Origin: Diphasiastrum complanatum
Lineage: Eukaryota > Streptophyta > Lycopodiopsida > Lycopodiales > Lycopodiaceae
Length of the DNA stretch: 64,000 nt
Direction of reading: 5' to 3'
NCBI GenBank assembly: GCA_029204225.1
Contig: CM055099.1
Span: forward strand, 59,541,010 to 59,605,009
The first letter of the stretch is position 1. Each line of letters begins with the position of its first letter. Under the pieces are notes generated by a model. It was not told the origin of the DNA. It ran no database searches and saw only the letters and a list, made by a program, of their open reading frames with translations. This document shows, piece by piece, positions 35,973 through 49,083 of this stretch. Position numbers and translations under genes: made by a program.

Positions 35973-36336
35973 GAGACAAATATCCTATATGCCTTAAATG
36001 TCATTAACGCCAGTCTTTGTATATGTACAAAGTGGGTACCTGCCCTTTGGATGTTTAGTGGTCCAGCTATTTTTAGGGTTGATGCTAAGTTGGCGACGTC
36101 GGTCTGCCACTGTTGAGAAAAACCCGAAGGTTCCCTTAGACTGAAGGCATGTAAAATCCTGAAGGTGGAAAAAAGGCGAAAAAGCTGAAGGTAGAAAAAA
36201 AATGCGAAAAAGCCGAAGGTGGGCCAGAAATGCTTTCCAAGTCATTTTGGCCAGTGTGTCGCTTTTTTCGCGAAGGTGCAAAAAATGCAAAAAAGGCAAA
36301 GGTGGGCCAAAAATGCTTTCTAAGTCATTCTGGCTA
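35973..36336. repeat. Direct repeat copy 2 with minisatellite
   Basis: Same order as 34420-34920: GAGACAAATATCC, GGCGACGTCGGT, then about two minisatellite units. It lies between two minus-strand copia pieces that each read up to its edges. Confidence 0.8.
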
Positions 36337-38130
36337 ACAGGGATATGACTGAGATCAATACATCCAAACACTCTGATATGGTTGAGTGATGGCTTCGATC
36401 CTATCCATACCTCATAAGGTGTCTTGCCATTCAGGGCCTCTAAAATGGATCAATTTTGTAAATAGGCTGCAGTAGTAACAGCTTCTGTCCAAAACTTCTT
36501 TGGAAGAGATGCATGGGCTAGCATGCTTCTTGCACTTTCAATGAGTGATCGATTCTTCCATTTAGCTACACCATTGGACTAAGGTGAGCTTGTTGTAAAA
36601 TGTTGTTGTATACTGGTTGCCTTGCAGAAGTCTTTGAATTTGTTGGAGATGAATACTCCCCCTGCATCAGAGCGTAGAGTTTTGATTCTTCTTTGGGTCA
36701 ACTTTTCTGATGATGCCTTGAACTGCATGAAGAATTTGAGAGTATCGGATTTGTTCTTCAAGAAATATGTTGCAGTCCTTTGAGAGAAGTCATCAATAAT
36801 AGTCAACAAATAGACAGCTCCCCCTGTGGAAATAGTCTACATAGGCCCAAAAATGTCTATGTGTACAAAATCTAGCAAATCTTTAGAGGAACATACTGAA
36901 TCTGAAGTGATCGAAATTCTAACATGTTTGTTGCTAATACAACTTGTACATGGAAAATTGGATTTGCTAATGGAAGGAAAATCTTGCACTAAATTCTGTT
37001 TTGACATTTGTTGAATACAATTGGAATTTAAATGGCCTAATCTGTAATGCCAAAGCATATCAGATGATTTAGAAGTAGTTGTATATAGAGCTTGACAACT
37101 AGAAGAATTGCAGTGGTTGAGTTTGTAGAGGTTCCCACTTCTTCTCCCAAAAGCTAAAACTTTCTGGGACTTGTCACAAATGGTGCAGCCATTTGTGTCA
37201 AATTCGGCCTTTCGATCCAAATCTGTGATCCTGCTAACTGAGAGCAAATTTTTGGTCAAGTTTGGAATATATAAAACATTGGACAACAACCTAACATCAC
37301 CTTTCTAGAATTCGACCTTGATTGTTCCTTCACCTTCAATGGAGTGAGATGAGTTGTCTCCAAGTTGCACAATTCTAGAATGAGTGAAGGGCTTGTAGCT
37401 TTGACACTAGTCCCGATGGTGAAGTGTTGTGTTGCTCCGGAGTCCAAGTACCAGGAATCGATATCCTGCAGATTTTTGACCTTGGTCAAGAAGGCAACTT
37501 CACCTTCCTCTTCATGCTTGTTGGGACTGCATCTTCTTTTCATTGTTGTACTTGAGTGTTCTGTAGTCCTTGATGAGATGACCAGTTCTCTTATAGTATT
37601 TGTAAAACATGTTCTGCTTTTGTTGGAATGATGAAGGAAAATTCGAATTTGACCCTGAGCCAGAATTCAACCCTGAGTAAAAATTTGACCCAGAGTCAAA
37701 ATTCGACCCAAACTGCAAGTTGCTCTTTCTGTCAGGAAAATCTGATTTTGGATATCTCTTCTGATTTTCTGGTTTTTGTTTGTGTATAGAGCAATAGAAT
37801 TCTATCCTGAGCTTGAGGAGGTTGCATTCCTTCTGATCTCCTCTCGTAACAACATAAAAATGACTCTTGATAGAGTAAGTTGCTGCTGGGTCGAAATAAC
37901 TATGGCCCATGTTTCATAGGCTTTTAAGGGAGACTCAATAAAAGAGTCATTGTTGCATCTAAATCTTCAATGTTTGATCATGTTTCAGTCATTTGCTCCA
38001 TGAGGTTTTTGAATGTGTTGAGATGGCTGAAAATGATGTCTGCATCAAACATTCTAAGTGTGAAGAATTTCTTCCTCAGATGTAGTTTGGAAGTGACATC
38101 TCTGATGTCATAGAGAGTTGCTAGGATGTC
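36337..38130 (-). mobile_element. Ty1/copia fragment: gag, protease and integrase
   Basis: From 38130 downward the readable parts are gag (SKLHLRKKFFTL, 'HLNTFKNLMEQMT'), a degraded knuckle region near 37580, protease with 'WYLDSGATQHF' (near 37460), the pre-integrase zinc region 'LWHYRLGHLNSNCIQQMS' (near 37050), and integrase core and C-terminal parts ending 'ALNGKTPYEVW' and 'HIRVFGC' (about 36360). No reverse transcriptase follows. The minisatellite repeat comes next instead. Broken, several breaks. Confidence 0.88.
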
Positions 38131-38270
38131 CCAACATTCTTAGAAGTCCATGCTTTTTTTTTGTTGTTTTCAAAAATAGATATAAACAAGAATTTTCCAA
38201 GATGCTCATTACCTAATGGAATTGGGCTTGAGCATAGAATTCCAACAATCTTGAGCGGTAGTTCATGTGA

Positions 38271-38295
38271 AATATATATATATATATATATATAT
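38271..38295. repeat. (AT)n microsatellite
   Basis: About 12 AT units near the outer edge of the copia fragment at 36337-38130. Confidence 0.9.
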
Positions 38296-40334
38296 TAGGG
38301 AGCAAGATTATCTCCGACTTGAACAAAAAATAGTCAAGACGAGAAAGACAAATTTAGAGCTCAACATTATATGGCACAAAACATTTATTTAAAGTTTGAT
38401 ATTGATTTCTATTTACATCTGCATCGATGCTTTATTTTGAACAAAGGTGAATGTAAACAAATGTTATTTCTAGTTACTAGCTTGTGAAAGGCGTGTCTGA
38501 ATATTATGGCTTCTTTGTAATATAAGTAGATATTACATGTCCATTTGAACACATTGATGGTTGTCGTCCGAATACATTATGCATAAGAAGGTTTTATGCA
38601 TGAGATGGTTTATTGTTTATCATTTCAGCATGATCTTACTAATTTTTGCATGCAGGTATAGAGGTTGCCTGGTGGGCATGCCACAATTTGGTTTTGGTTG
38701 GGGTTTGATTCCCCATTAACCTTGCATGCTCCCTGGATACATATTTAAATGCATTTCTAGTAAGTGAAGCCATGTATTGATGCATGTTGCTTTTAACCCC
38801 AAATTCAAGAATACCATGGACTTGAGAACATTGCACCATGCATGAATTAGTGTGATGATGTTGGCATGATTGCTATTGAGAAACCATTTGGAAGTAGACC
38901 AAACGAAAATTTTATAATACTCATTATCTGAAATTTTATGACAGACATTGATAATTTATTTTTCTTGTGTCATTTTAGTTTTTGCAGTGTACAATGTATA
39001 ACACATTCACTGCAGGAAGCACCGTAATTCAAAGAAAACTTACCGTCCAATAACATTAATTTCAAGTAGCTCTTCGATTGTCTTTGGTAATCTTTTGCTA
39101 ATCTGATGAAGCTTAACATTCTTGCAAAGCTTACAAGAATGTCAGTATCATGGAAAGAATGCTACTGAGCCTCTAGAATGCTATAAGCATGCATGGGAAT
39201 CGAAGTAGACAAACTTGCCTCATAAAAATGAGAACATACTTTATGAGACATATGCCTTTAAAAAGGCAAATAAAAAAAAAACACAATGGATAGTGAGAAG
39301 CAAACCCCATAATATGGTAAGGCATGTGATTTCTTCGAGCTTCATTTGCAAGGGTAATGCGAAGCTTTTGCAAAGCAAAATATATTTTGCATGATAACCC
39401 ATGCAAAAATTATCAACAATGCTCATACAATTCGCTTCTTCCGTTTTCCTAGACTTATTGAGTGTAGCAAGCTAATATATTCTAGACATACTACTTACCT
39501 ACGGAAACTGCAAAAGCTTCTATTCATGGGGAGCTAAAATAGGTAGAATCACTTACTAGATCCACGGGCCCTTGTTGCTGAGGAGACCCTTCATCACTTG
39601 GAGAACTTCTAGCAGAAATTGACACTTTTTTACTGGCTCTCGGCTGCTACTATTACTCTTTTCAGGAACCCTACAAGTATGTGATGATTTGAATAGTAAG
39701 CATTCTAGTTCACATTTATCTGTTGGCCATGGTTATAATAACATATATGTAATTGAAGTACTCATAATAGTTTAAGTTGTAAGTTGAATGCCAAGGTTTT
39801 ATTGTATGTCTTATTTTTGGGTGGAGGACAACTACAAATTAGTGCATGAAATTAGATGACAAGCTAAAAAAATATCGCAGTTTTGTACCTTGAACATTTT
39901 GCTTTAGTAAGATTTTTAAGACAACTTTTATTATTGTAGAATTCACGAGGCTATGTTTCCAAAATTTCAAGATTCATACATGAACATTGGCTCATAGCAT
40001 TTTTATGTGAAACAATTTGATTTCATTGTAGATGCCAAATGTTTTTTAAAACTCATGTTTAATATAGTGGATTGAGGCTTGGAATTTGACATGCACCCTT
40101 AACTTTCACCTTGATGGGCTTTTTTTTTTTTCTCACCTTTCACATGACATGTTTAATGCAAGGGAACCTTTCAAATAATAGGTATGAACCTTTCAACCAC
40201 TCACATACTTATATTCATGTTATATTTTACAATAAATTTTTAAAAATTAAAAACTAGCATGACATTTGACTTTTTAAAGTTACCTTTCAAATAGAAGTGC
40301 AAATTTTAAGTTTGCCATTCATATGACATGTTTT

Positions 40335-40402
40335 TGAAATTTTTGTCTTTCTTTGGGACAAACTAGCCTTTGAAATTTTTGTCTTTCTTTGGGACAAACT
40401 TT
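40335..40402. repeat. Tandem duplication of a unit of about 36 bases
   Basis: The words TTTGAAATTTTTGTCTTTC and TTTGGGACAAACT occur twice in a row with almost no change, separated by AGCC. It lies 1 kb upstream of the HD-domain gene. Confidence 0.88.
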
Positions 40403-41400
40403 CATATGCAAATGCCAAGCTTGATTGCATATGAATTAAACTCTTTGCAATGTTATGTTTAATTAATTTTAAAAGATTGGCATGCCGGATCCAGTCTCAA
40501 TTAATTGGCATTTACTTGAGAAAGCAAAATTTGTGTGCATTATACATTGCAACCCATATTAATGAGTATTTAATTCAGAGCTAATTGTATGCAATTTATT
40601 TTTTAAAACCAATTTTTTGAACCGCCAAAGTTTATAAAAAGTTGAGTTGAAAGCTTGAAGCAAAAGTAGGGGAGAGGCACAGTTGAAGGGTGAGGGAAGG
40701 GGCATGTGAGCCTCAAAACGTGGGCACAACACTAGGCACCTGCATTTAACATATTTAACACTTGGCATCTACCTAACTGGTCTACTGCTTATCGCTATTG
40801 TAATGCCAAGTGCTCAAGTTTTTTTTGTATTTTAGAGTCACATCCCCAACACAATGTTCATGGGGATTTTACAATCAAAATTTTAAGTGATCATTCTTTT
40901 CATAATCAGCCAATTAAATGTTGACACATAGTACATTAGGTTTTTTGTGGAATGTGCATGTGGAGAGCCAATGACGACTGCCACATAGCACATGCACATT
41001 ATGGTGACATCCTTTCATTGGATGTCCACATGCAAATTTCACCAAAAAACAAAAAACGTAAAAAAATTTGCAATATAAATGCGAAAAAAAAACGATATCC
41101 ACGCGTTAAATCGTACATCCGTACTTTACGGCTTGAAAATTTTAATTAAAAAAAAAGAAAGACTTCACCTTCGCACAAACATTACGCAGGGGAAGGCTCT
41201 CTTCCTATTGGATGTTCCATCCTGTGCTCGGTCACAAGCCCTCCGGCTCCCTCTGTGCTCTGGCACAAACCCTCCGACTCTCTCGGGCATTGGGCCCTCC
41301 CAGGGAGGAACGCCTCGTTCCGCACGTGATAGCAAGAGGTGCGATGCTTATGGCTATACTGATAGCAAGAGGCGAGGGAGAGGGAGAGGGAAGGGGAGAG

Positions 41401-43450
41401 ATGGAGATGGAGACGGAGACGAAGGTGGAGATGGCGGAGGTGGTGAGAGCGGCGGAAGAGCTAGTGCAGGCTGTGATGGGCACCTGGGACTCCTCCCATG
41501 ACGCATTTCATGCCCTGCGTGTCCGCAAACTGGCACTGTCCTTGGCAGCTGAAGAAGGGCTTTCATCAGACAGCATGGAAGTGGTACATACCCTCTCTCA
41601 CACTCGCTCTTCATTCTTTTCTTTCTTTCTTTGTTTGTTTCTTTTGAATGAGCTTCAGTTTATCTAATCTCCACTTGTTACTTACACTGATCATCTAAGT
41701 GGCCTCAAACAAAGACAGCTTCTTTCCTACTGAAATGGTGGTTGCAAGCACACTGATTGAGCTTACAGTCTATTGATACACTTCGTTGATTCAACAATGT
41801 AGATACTTCACTTGCATTTGGTTTCTTTAAGCAATGTCGAAGTGATGATATGTGATAATCATTACGTTTCTCCTATGCGTAGTAAAGGATACATTCCTAA
41901 AGTGCACTAAGTCGTGCAAGGATTGGCATTCCTCTGGAATTTAGGGACTGAGATGAGGTTCATTGGAACCCGTGGATTCTTTTTTGAGAAAATTTTAAGC
42001 ACGAGATCGTAAAGCACATTATGAAGTCTGAAAGTGTAATGCCAGCAGATTACGAATCTTAAGTCCATAAAAATTCTCAAAAGCACATTATGGCCCATAG
42101 GACGTTTTGACTCTTTGGGGCTCACGTTGTCTGATAGTATAACTGCACGCAGTAAAGATCCTGTCAATGGAGGTGCAGGTCGGATGCTACACCTGAATTT
42201 TCGACAATAGAAATTCGAAAAGCCAAAAAGGTTGGTTGTGTGACGATGGAGCCGGATTGAGGAAGTTGGCTATAATCTTTAGTCCTAAGTGGTCGGAGAA
42301 GTGCTAGTAGAGCGAGCTTGAAGCAATCCTCATAGTTGATTTAGTACAAGGAGAAGAAATCAACAGTTTCTTAGCTCTCGGAAAGTGCAGCTGTTTCCAG
42401 CGAAATCTTCACCGAATCACATGCTGTCAGTCCCATAAAAACAGGTGGATTAGGGCGACCTCAGCCTGGCTGAAATTTGTCAGAACAAGTTCGGACAAAT
42501 TGGAAGAGTTTGCTCAAGAAAACAGTTTTTAATGAGCCGAGGTTTTTGGCTGCAAAATCATGAATCTTTCTTTGTATAATACTTCTTTCGAATCTGTAAA
42601 AAGGTCGCACATTATTGAAGCTCCATTTCACGCAGAAACTTCACCATACTATAGCTCGGAGCTAGTACTGGCGAAAACCACTAAATTGCCATTTTTTGAA
42701 GATCGGAAGGCCGATTAAAGCCAAATTTAATGCTGATTACTCTTGTGGCAGATACCTAGACTTCATCTAACAAGGTCTAGAGTGTGGCATTGCATTCGTT
42801 TCGCGATAAAAAACGAAATCTTGAGCTCAAACAAGCGGTTTTTCATAGCCATGTCTAATATGGGAGAAGCCATGCCTGGAGAGGCGAGCAAGCTTGATGG
42901 CGTATCCAATTATAGCATATGAAAGTTCAAGCTTAAAAATATTCTCATGCAGAAGGAACTTTCGGAGGTTGTTACTGGTGAAGAAGCCTACCCAATGATA
43001 GAGGCCGAAGTGAATGCATACAATAAAAAGGCGAAGAGAGCTCTATCTATTGGTCAAGGACCATCATGTGATAATGCATATAAGTGACGCCACCACTTTA
43101 ACTCTAGGTCACTTGAGTATAGGGTTAGAGAAAGTGTGAAGAACAAAATATGACAACACTACCCTAGGTATCAAATTTGAATCATTGGACCATTGTCTTG
43201 AGGCTTTTAGATTAGAGTTTGATGGGTTTTGTTCCTTGATGGTCGAGCCCACTTCATGGATAGATAAGTTCTAAGCATATGAGCATAGGGAGTTGGGGCC
43301 TCCGAAGCTTTGGAGCATCATGAGGTCCCAAACCACACCCCTCGTGAGTACATTTTTGGAATGATAATGGCTTCCATTCATCAACAACAACAAAGATGTG
43401 CAAGACTTTATTGAGGATAAGGTGGAGAGATCTTCATTTCACGGAGATAC

Positions 43451-43522
<72 letters not shown>

Positions 43523-46500
43523 CCTATTGAACTTTTTCAAGTTTTACTTGGGAATTAGTTTTTTATGATGAGGTACAATTAGTGATTGACAAAGGATTAA
43601 GCAATGTTGCTTGCTTAATTGGAGACTTTATATATCCACTACTCACAAATGTGGGACGTGATGAGTAGCCATGCCATTTTTGGATCCAACTTTCAAGACA
43701 TGGTCTTGGTTTGGAGTGTCACGTTCTTTGCAACTAGCTACTTCCCTCTTGAGGCCTTGTGGGCAAAGAGCATAAATCTTTTCCCAAATGTTGAGATCTC
43801 ATCTAATTTTATCTCCTATTTTGAGCAAGGATAAGTCCTACACTTGTAGCTTGGGGGGTGTCCTAGTACCACATTTGCTTGTGAATCATTGATTCCAATC
43901 TTGTGGATGGTGAGTCTTGGATCTACCCATAGTAGACTTGCATCCTTTTTGGATGGATTGTGGTGATATGGGATACCACACTTGGGAGCCTACAATGTTG
44001 AGGTTTGATCCCGTTGTACAAGGGTGAGAGTGTGTTGACTCAATACGCAATTTTTGGGCATTTGTCTAATGTCTAGCTCTAGTTTGGTTGGCAATCATAG
44101 TTATCATTTGGGAAGTCTTTATTAAGACAATTTTTTTCTACTTAGCAGTGAGTCAAAAGTAATGGTTTTGAGGAGGTATAAATTGATATGGAAAGAGTAG
44201 ACTTTTCTTAATAGATTGAGGAATTATATGAAAGCTTTAGGATTTTTTGGAATAATTGTCTTAATTCAAGTATTGCAAATACTTAATCTAGTGATAATCA
44301 TATATGTGCATGGGTGATGCAAGTCACTTTGTAGGAGTTAAATTATCACAAGAAAATTAATTTGTAATTTTTAATACCTAGAGATTACTAGATTCTTATT
44401 CACTTTTGGTGTCCACCCTATGTGTATCTAGCTAGATGAATTAGAAAATATCTAATCTTTTTCATCCATAGAGTTATTTGTAGGGTAAGTAGAACTCTTG
44501 ATGAAATGGGTGAAGTGAATAAACTTTCCTTCACAGTTATCTATACCTATACTAATTTTAGCTCTCATCGAAAAGACTCTACTTTGTTACTTCAATTAGT
44601 TTTGACTTGAGGTATAAGGGAATTGTGTGCAATATTGATTTGGTTGAGTTGTAGAATGCTCGATTGGGTGGGAGAGATAATGTGGTAGTAAAATTAGTGT
44701 TTTGGTTTTGTTATGCTATGTTAAAGAATGTAGAAGGATAATTCTTTTGGATACTAGTAATCTCGTTTGATCTTCTAATCTCCCTTGATACCAATTTATA
44801 TTATGCATAAATTGGACATAGGCATATATTATTATGAGAAATTGTTTGGGACAATTGTGATTTTGTTGATAAGCCATTTTTTGAGTTGTTGAATACTTTA
44901 AAATTGTTTGACTTATTGATTCGAATTTGCTAATGGTTTTCAGATTGGAACTTTAGGAGTATTTTCTAAAGAGTCATAACTCTAATAAGTTATGGTGAGA
45001 TCAGTAAAATCGCTTCTCCTAACAACAAGGTTTTGGTAGTATGGGATGCTATAATGAAGAGCCTATTTATAGATAAATCACCCTAGACATTTTGAAGTTC
45101 TGAAGTGAAGAAATAGACTGATCATGAGGATAACTTAGTGATTGAATTGATTTTTTTGACTAATTGGATCGAGGTTAATATGCTTAGGGCAACTTAGAAA
45201 CTGACCCAAGGGTATCATTATGAATTTTGAAATTGCACTTGTAATAATTAAGTTACCCTTTAATCTAGTTGTTAGTCTCTCTTTAGTCATTCTGTTTCCA
45301 TATAAGTATGATACATGGCCAAGAAAGCTCATATAATCTTAAAGGAAATTGATGCATTTTTTGTTTGTTGAAAAGTTCTTACTGGCTAGCTAGTTTAGGG
45401 TGTATATGAATTTTCATTTATTTCTTTTAGTAATTTAAGAAATTTGCCTATTTGTAAAGCTTTGCAAGAAATATGTAGTACCAATTTTTTCTTGTTGTCA
45501 TTGTGCCCTTTTGCTTGCAGGTTGAGCTAGCTGCGCTTCTTCATGATATTGGTATGGTGGAATCTCATGTGACTCACAATGTCTGTGTCTCTTAAATTAA
45601 AGGAGCAAAATGATGATAGTCTTTTTCATTGTTGATGATTTAATTAGAGTCTTTTATAGGATTTTGTTAAGCATTCTAAAGTCTAGTAGTTTTTCCTTAT
45701 TGATTCAATTTCTCCATCTGATAGTCAATGTGAATAATCGTTACTAATTGTACTTGTTGCAGAGGACCACAAATATGATGCACGGTGAGCTCAAACTTTC
45801 TAGGTATCTCATTAATCACAATGCATTGTGATGAGTGAGAGCGCAAACCTTACTATGTTCTATCCTAGAAATTTTAGCACTTTGGTAGGCAATGAGTTTT
45901 TACTTGTAAACATTGGTAAGCATTGTGTAATCAAGGTTCAAGGATTTGAATGTGACGCTATACAAATGTAAAATAGGTTGGCCACCTCTTCTAGCTTGAT
46001 ATTAGCGATTTACTTAAAGAGAATCATGACAAATTTAGTTATGTGGTTGGTTAGCATAAATCGATAAGTGTGCATTTTTCATGTTTGTATATTTTCTTAA
46101 GCTTGATATTGTTGGTAATTTGTGTGTTTTGTTAGGATTGTTTTTCAGTCTTATGTGTATGTGCAAGATTTGTATATATGACACTTAAAGTCAATGTGAC
46201 AATCTAACAAGTAAACATCGGGACTTTTAAAAAATAGCAACAAATGTACATCTTGTTTGTCAAGTTGAGCAAGATTGTGGGACTGACAATGAGATTTTTT
46301 TGAGCATACCTATCGATTGAAGCTATGGAGAAGAATTAATTATTCACATTTTTGTTTAATATAACAGAAAAAACAGAAAAAATGGTATTTCAGTGGAGGC
46401 GTTTTTAAAAACACATAATGTCAACATTGTCACGAGACAACAAATCTTGGAAATCATCAAGCACATGGGTAAATGCCAAATATTTCTTTTGTTCTTTCTC

Positions 46501-48998
46501 ATGCCTTTGGTGTTATAGACTTCCCTTTATGTGAAATTTTGGCAAAACGTTGAAGTCTTACTTTTTGAGGTGTTTGTCTACGTTATTGATCTATGTGGCA
46601 CATATGGTAAATATTCATTTCACATTTCAAATGGTTCTTGATGTCTTTATTTCTCTTTCTTTGACATAGTCTGATGGAGCCAAATGCAATTGCATCATGC
46701 TTCAATAGATTATTAAAAAAAGCATTTATCCTCTTAAGTTTTTTTTAGCTTGTTTTTTGTCGAATCTTGTGAGAATCTCATATGTAAACTATTGCAGGAT
46801 TTAAAGAGGAAATTGGCAGTACTTTAGAGCACAAACACACACCTGAGTTTGATGTTGTTCAAGATGCTGATCGTCTAGATGCCATTGGAGCCATTGGTAT
46901 GACATCCATATTTGTTTTGCAATGTCAATTGTTTTGTACTCATTGTTGTTGTGTTCTTTATCGCATGTAAAATTGCCAATATATGTAGTTAGTTTTCTCT
47001 TCTCTTAATCATCGATCATTATAATATTTTTTTCGATTGCTTCCTTTTCTATAACACTTTTGTGAGAAATTTTTTGAAATTAGTAGCATCCACAACCTTT
47101 ACTTACGTGAACAAGTTGTTCTTAGCTAATTCGGCTCTTATCATCTAGATTGTATACGCTTTTTTGTGTTGTTTTAGTTAGCCTTGTTTCTTAACAATTT
47201 TGTAACTGAATTATAATTTGGATCTCTTATTATGCAACTTGAATATTCCATTGCTATGCCATGAGTTTGATGATGGCATTTCTACATGTATCGTTATGTT
47301 TGCTCATCATTGTCTCTTTATTTTGAACTATGAATCGAGGTTAAAAAAAGAAGCCCGAGTCTCTTTATTATAATTTCTTTTAGCCAAGTAGATGATTTTT
47401 CAATCTCAAATGTAACTTTTTTCAATCATAAATCGTGCACTCTTCAACCTATATGCTTTACATGGTTGAAACCGGGGCACTAATTTTACAGCAAAACATC
47501 ACATAAACAATAGCGAACAAGAAATTGATATTTGTATAAAAATCTCCAACTAAGATATTGTATATACAACATTCAAGTGAGTATGAAGTGGATTGCAAAC
47601 TCTCCTAGAAGTGGGTTTCCTAATAAGAACTCGTAAACATATTTAGTAGCTAATTGCCAAACTTCTTAGAGCTTTTTATTTACATCAATTTGAGGCTCTC
47701 AAGAGGAACTTTCTTGGAAACTAACAAAAAAAAACGATGGTAGACATGGTTTGTCTGCTGCTAATTAGCCCTAGGGCTCATATCAGTTAGTTTGTTCTGA
47801 TTTCTTTTGTCTTGAGTGGTGCATTTTCCCACCATCTATGCTTTTTAGCTTTGTATTCAAGAAGCAAAAGTGATGAAATGTAAGAGCTCCTTATTCTTTT
47901 ATGGAATACTAGGAACATCATTTGATTACCCTTGCTCTTTGGTGCTAGCCTTCATCATGACCGGGTTTGCACTTTGTAGGTGACCTTTCTCTTGGGCATT
48001 AATGAAGTGAGTAGGGATGTTGTAGCGTTAGGTACCAAGTTGATGATGTAAGTTGATGATATGAGATTTTGTGGGTGAACTCCATAAGACCGGAATTTGC
48101 ATGCCTCCTTTGTTATGTTGGGTACTATCTTACACATACAATCCATATATTATCCCAATAGGCATAACATAATGACCCATGCGACAATGACTTGGGGGTT
48201 CTAGTAATTAAGATTCCATTGATGAAGTCCCAAGTTGCGACCACCACTATCCAGTATAAAGACTATTTGTAATTTTTCGCCATTGTCGAGTTTTACAATA
48301 TTTCACGATACATTCTTTTTACATCTTAATAAAGAATGCTCAGGTACTTTTAGGTGCTACTTGAAAATTCAAGAGGTGTTCTGCGATTAATTGTCATGAA
48401 GATGAAGACAAAGTCAGTTATAGATGCTAGGTTTGACAATAATTTGCAGTTATGCAATCTTACAACAATATGGAAAGACGACCATGATTTTTTTAAAGGA
48501 AAACATTAATTGGAAATGGAAATGGACACATGACAGAAAAGTTGCAATGGTTTGGAAATTATTTACAAATTCAAAACTATTTCATGTGATTGTAAGTTGG
48601 GCTATTTAATTTATAATACATAAATACGATCTTTACACCACTATAAAAGAGGTTTAAAATACTAATAAGAAGAATCATTTCAAGAATGATTTTTTTAAAA
48701 GACAATTTTGTTGACATAGATTTGTTTGTGACTCATTTCATCATTGTGCACCAAAACTATTGATGTGTATGTGCCTATAGCAACGTGGCCGAGTACAACG
48801 AATTCGACGTTGAGATGAGTTGTGATTTATGCTACTAATTTGACAGCTGAAACGCATTGCGTATGTAGATTTTGAAGTGATGTAAGTGAGCAATTACGAT
48901 ATATTATTTCTGCTACACGGCTTTAAGGATCTCTTGAAAAATGGACATACAATCTAGGCAGTTTGTGAATTGGAATTTGAGGGGATTTCATTTGTATT

Positions 48999-49083
<85 letters not shown>

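Larger units (their letters stand above)
38131..41211. other. Upstream region of the HD-domain gene, no gene recognised
   Basis: AT-rich with an (AT)n run at 38271-38295 and a short tandem duplication near 40335-40402. The last 200 bases before 41401 are richer in GC. They would hold the promoter and 5' leader of the HD-domain gene, but no single TATA box is convincing. Confidence 0.45.
41584..45520. other. Intron 1 of the HD-domain gene
   Basis: A 3.9-kb intron with donor GTACAT and acceptor TTGCAG. It holds a copia gag remnant near 42.9 kb and a GA microsatellite at 43453-43521. The rest is AT-rich with no other recognised feature. Confidence 0.7.

Noticed and set aside
34420-36336. The two minisatellite-bearing repeats as the LTR pair of the copia fragment between them
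   Set aside because: No TG...CA ends, no binding site inside the expected 5' copy and no purine tract before the other.
41232-41614. Minus-strand frames over HD exon 1
   Set aside because: They are shadows of the GA-rich plus-strand exon, which is supported by homology and splice phase.
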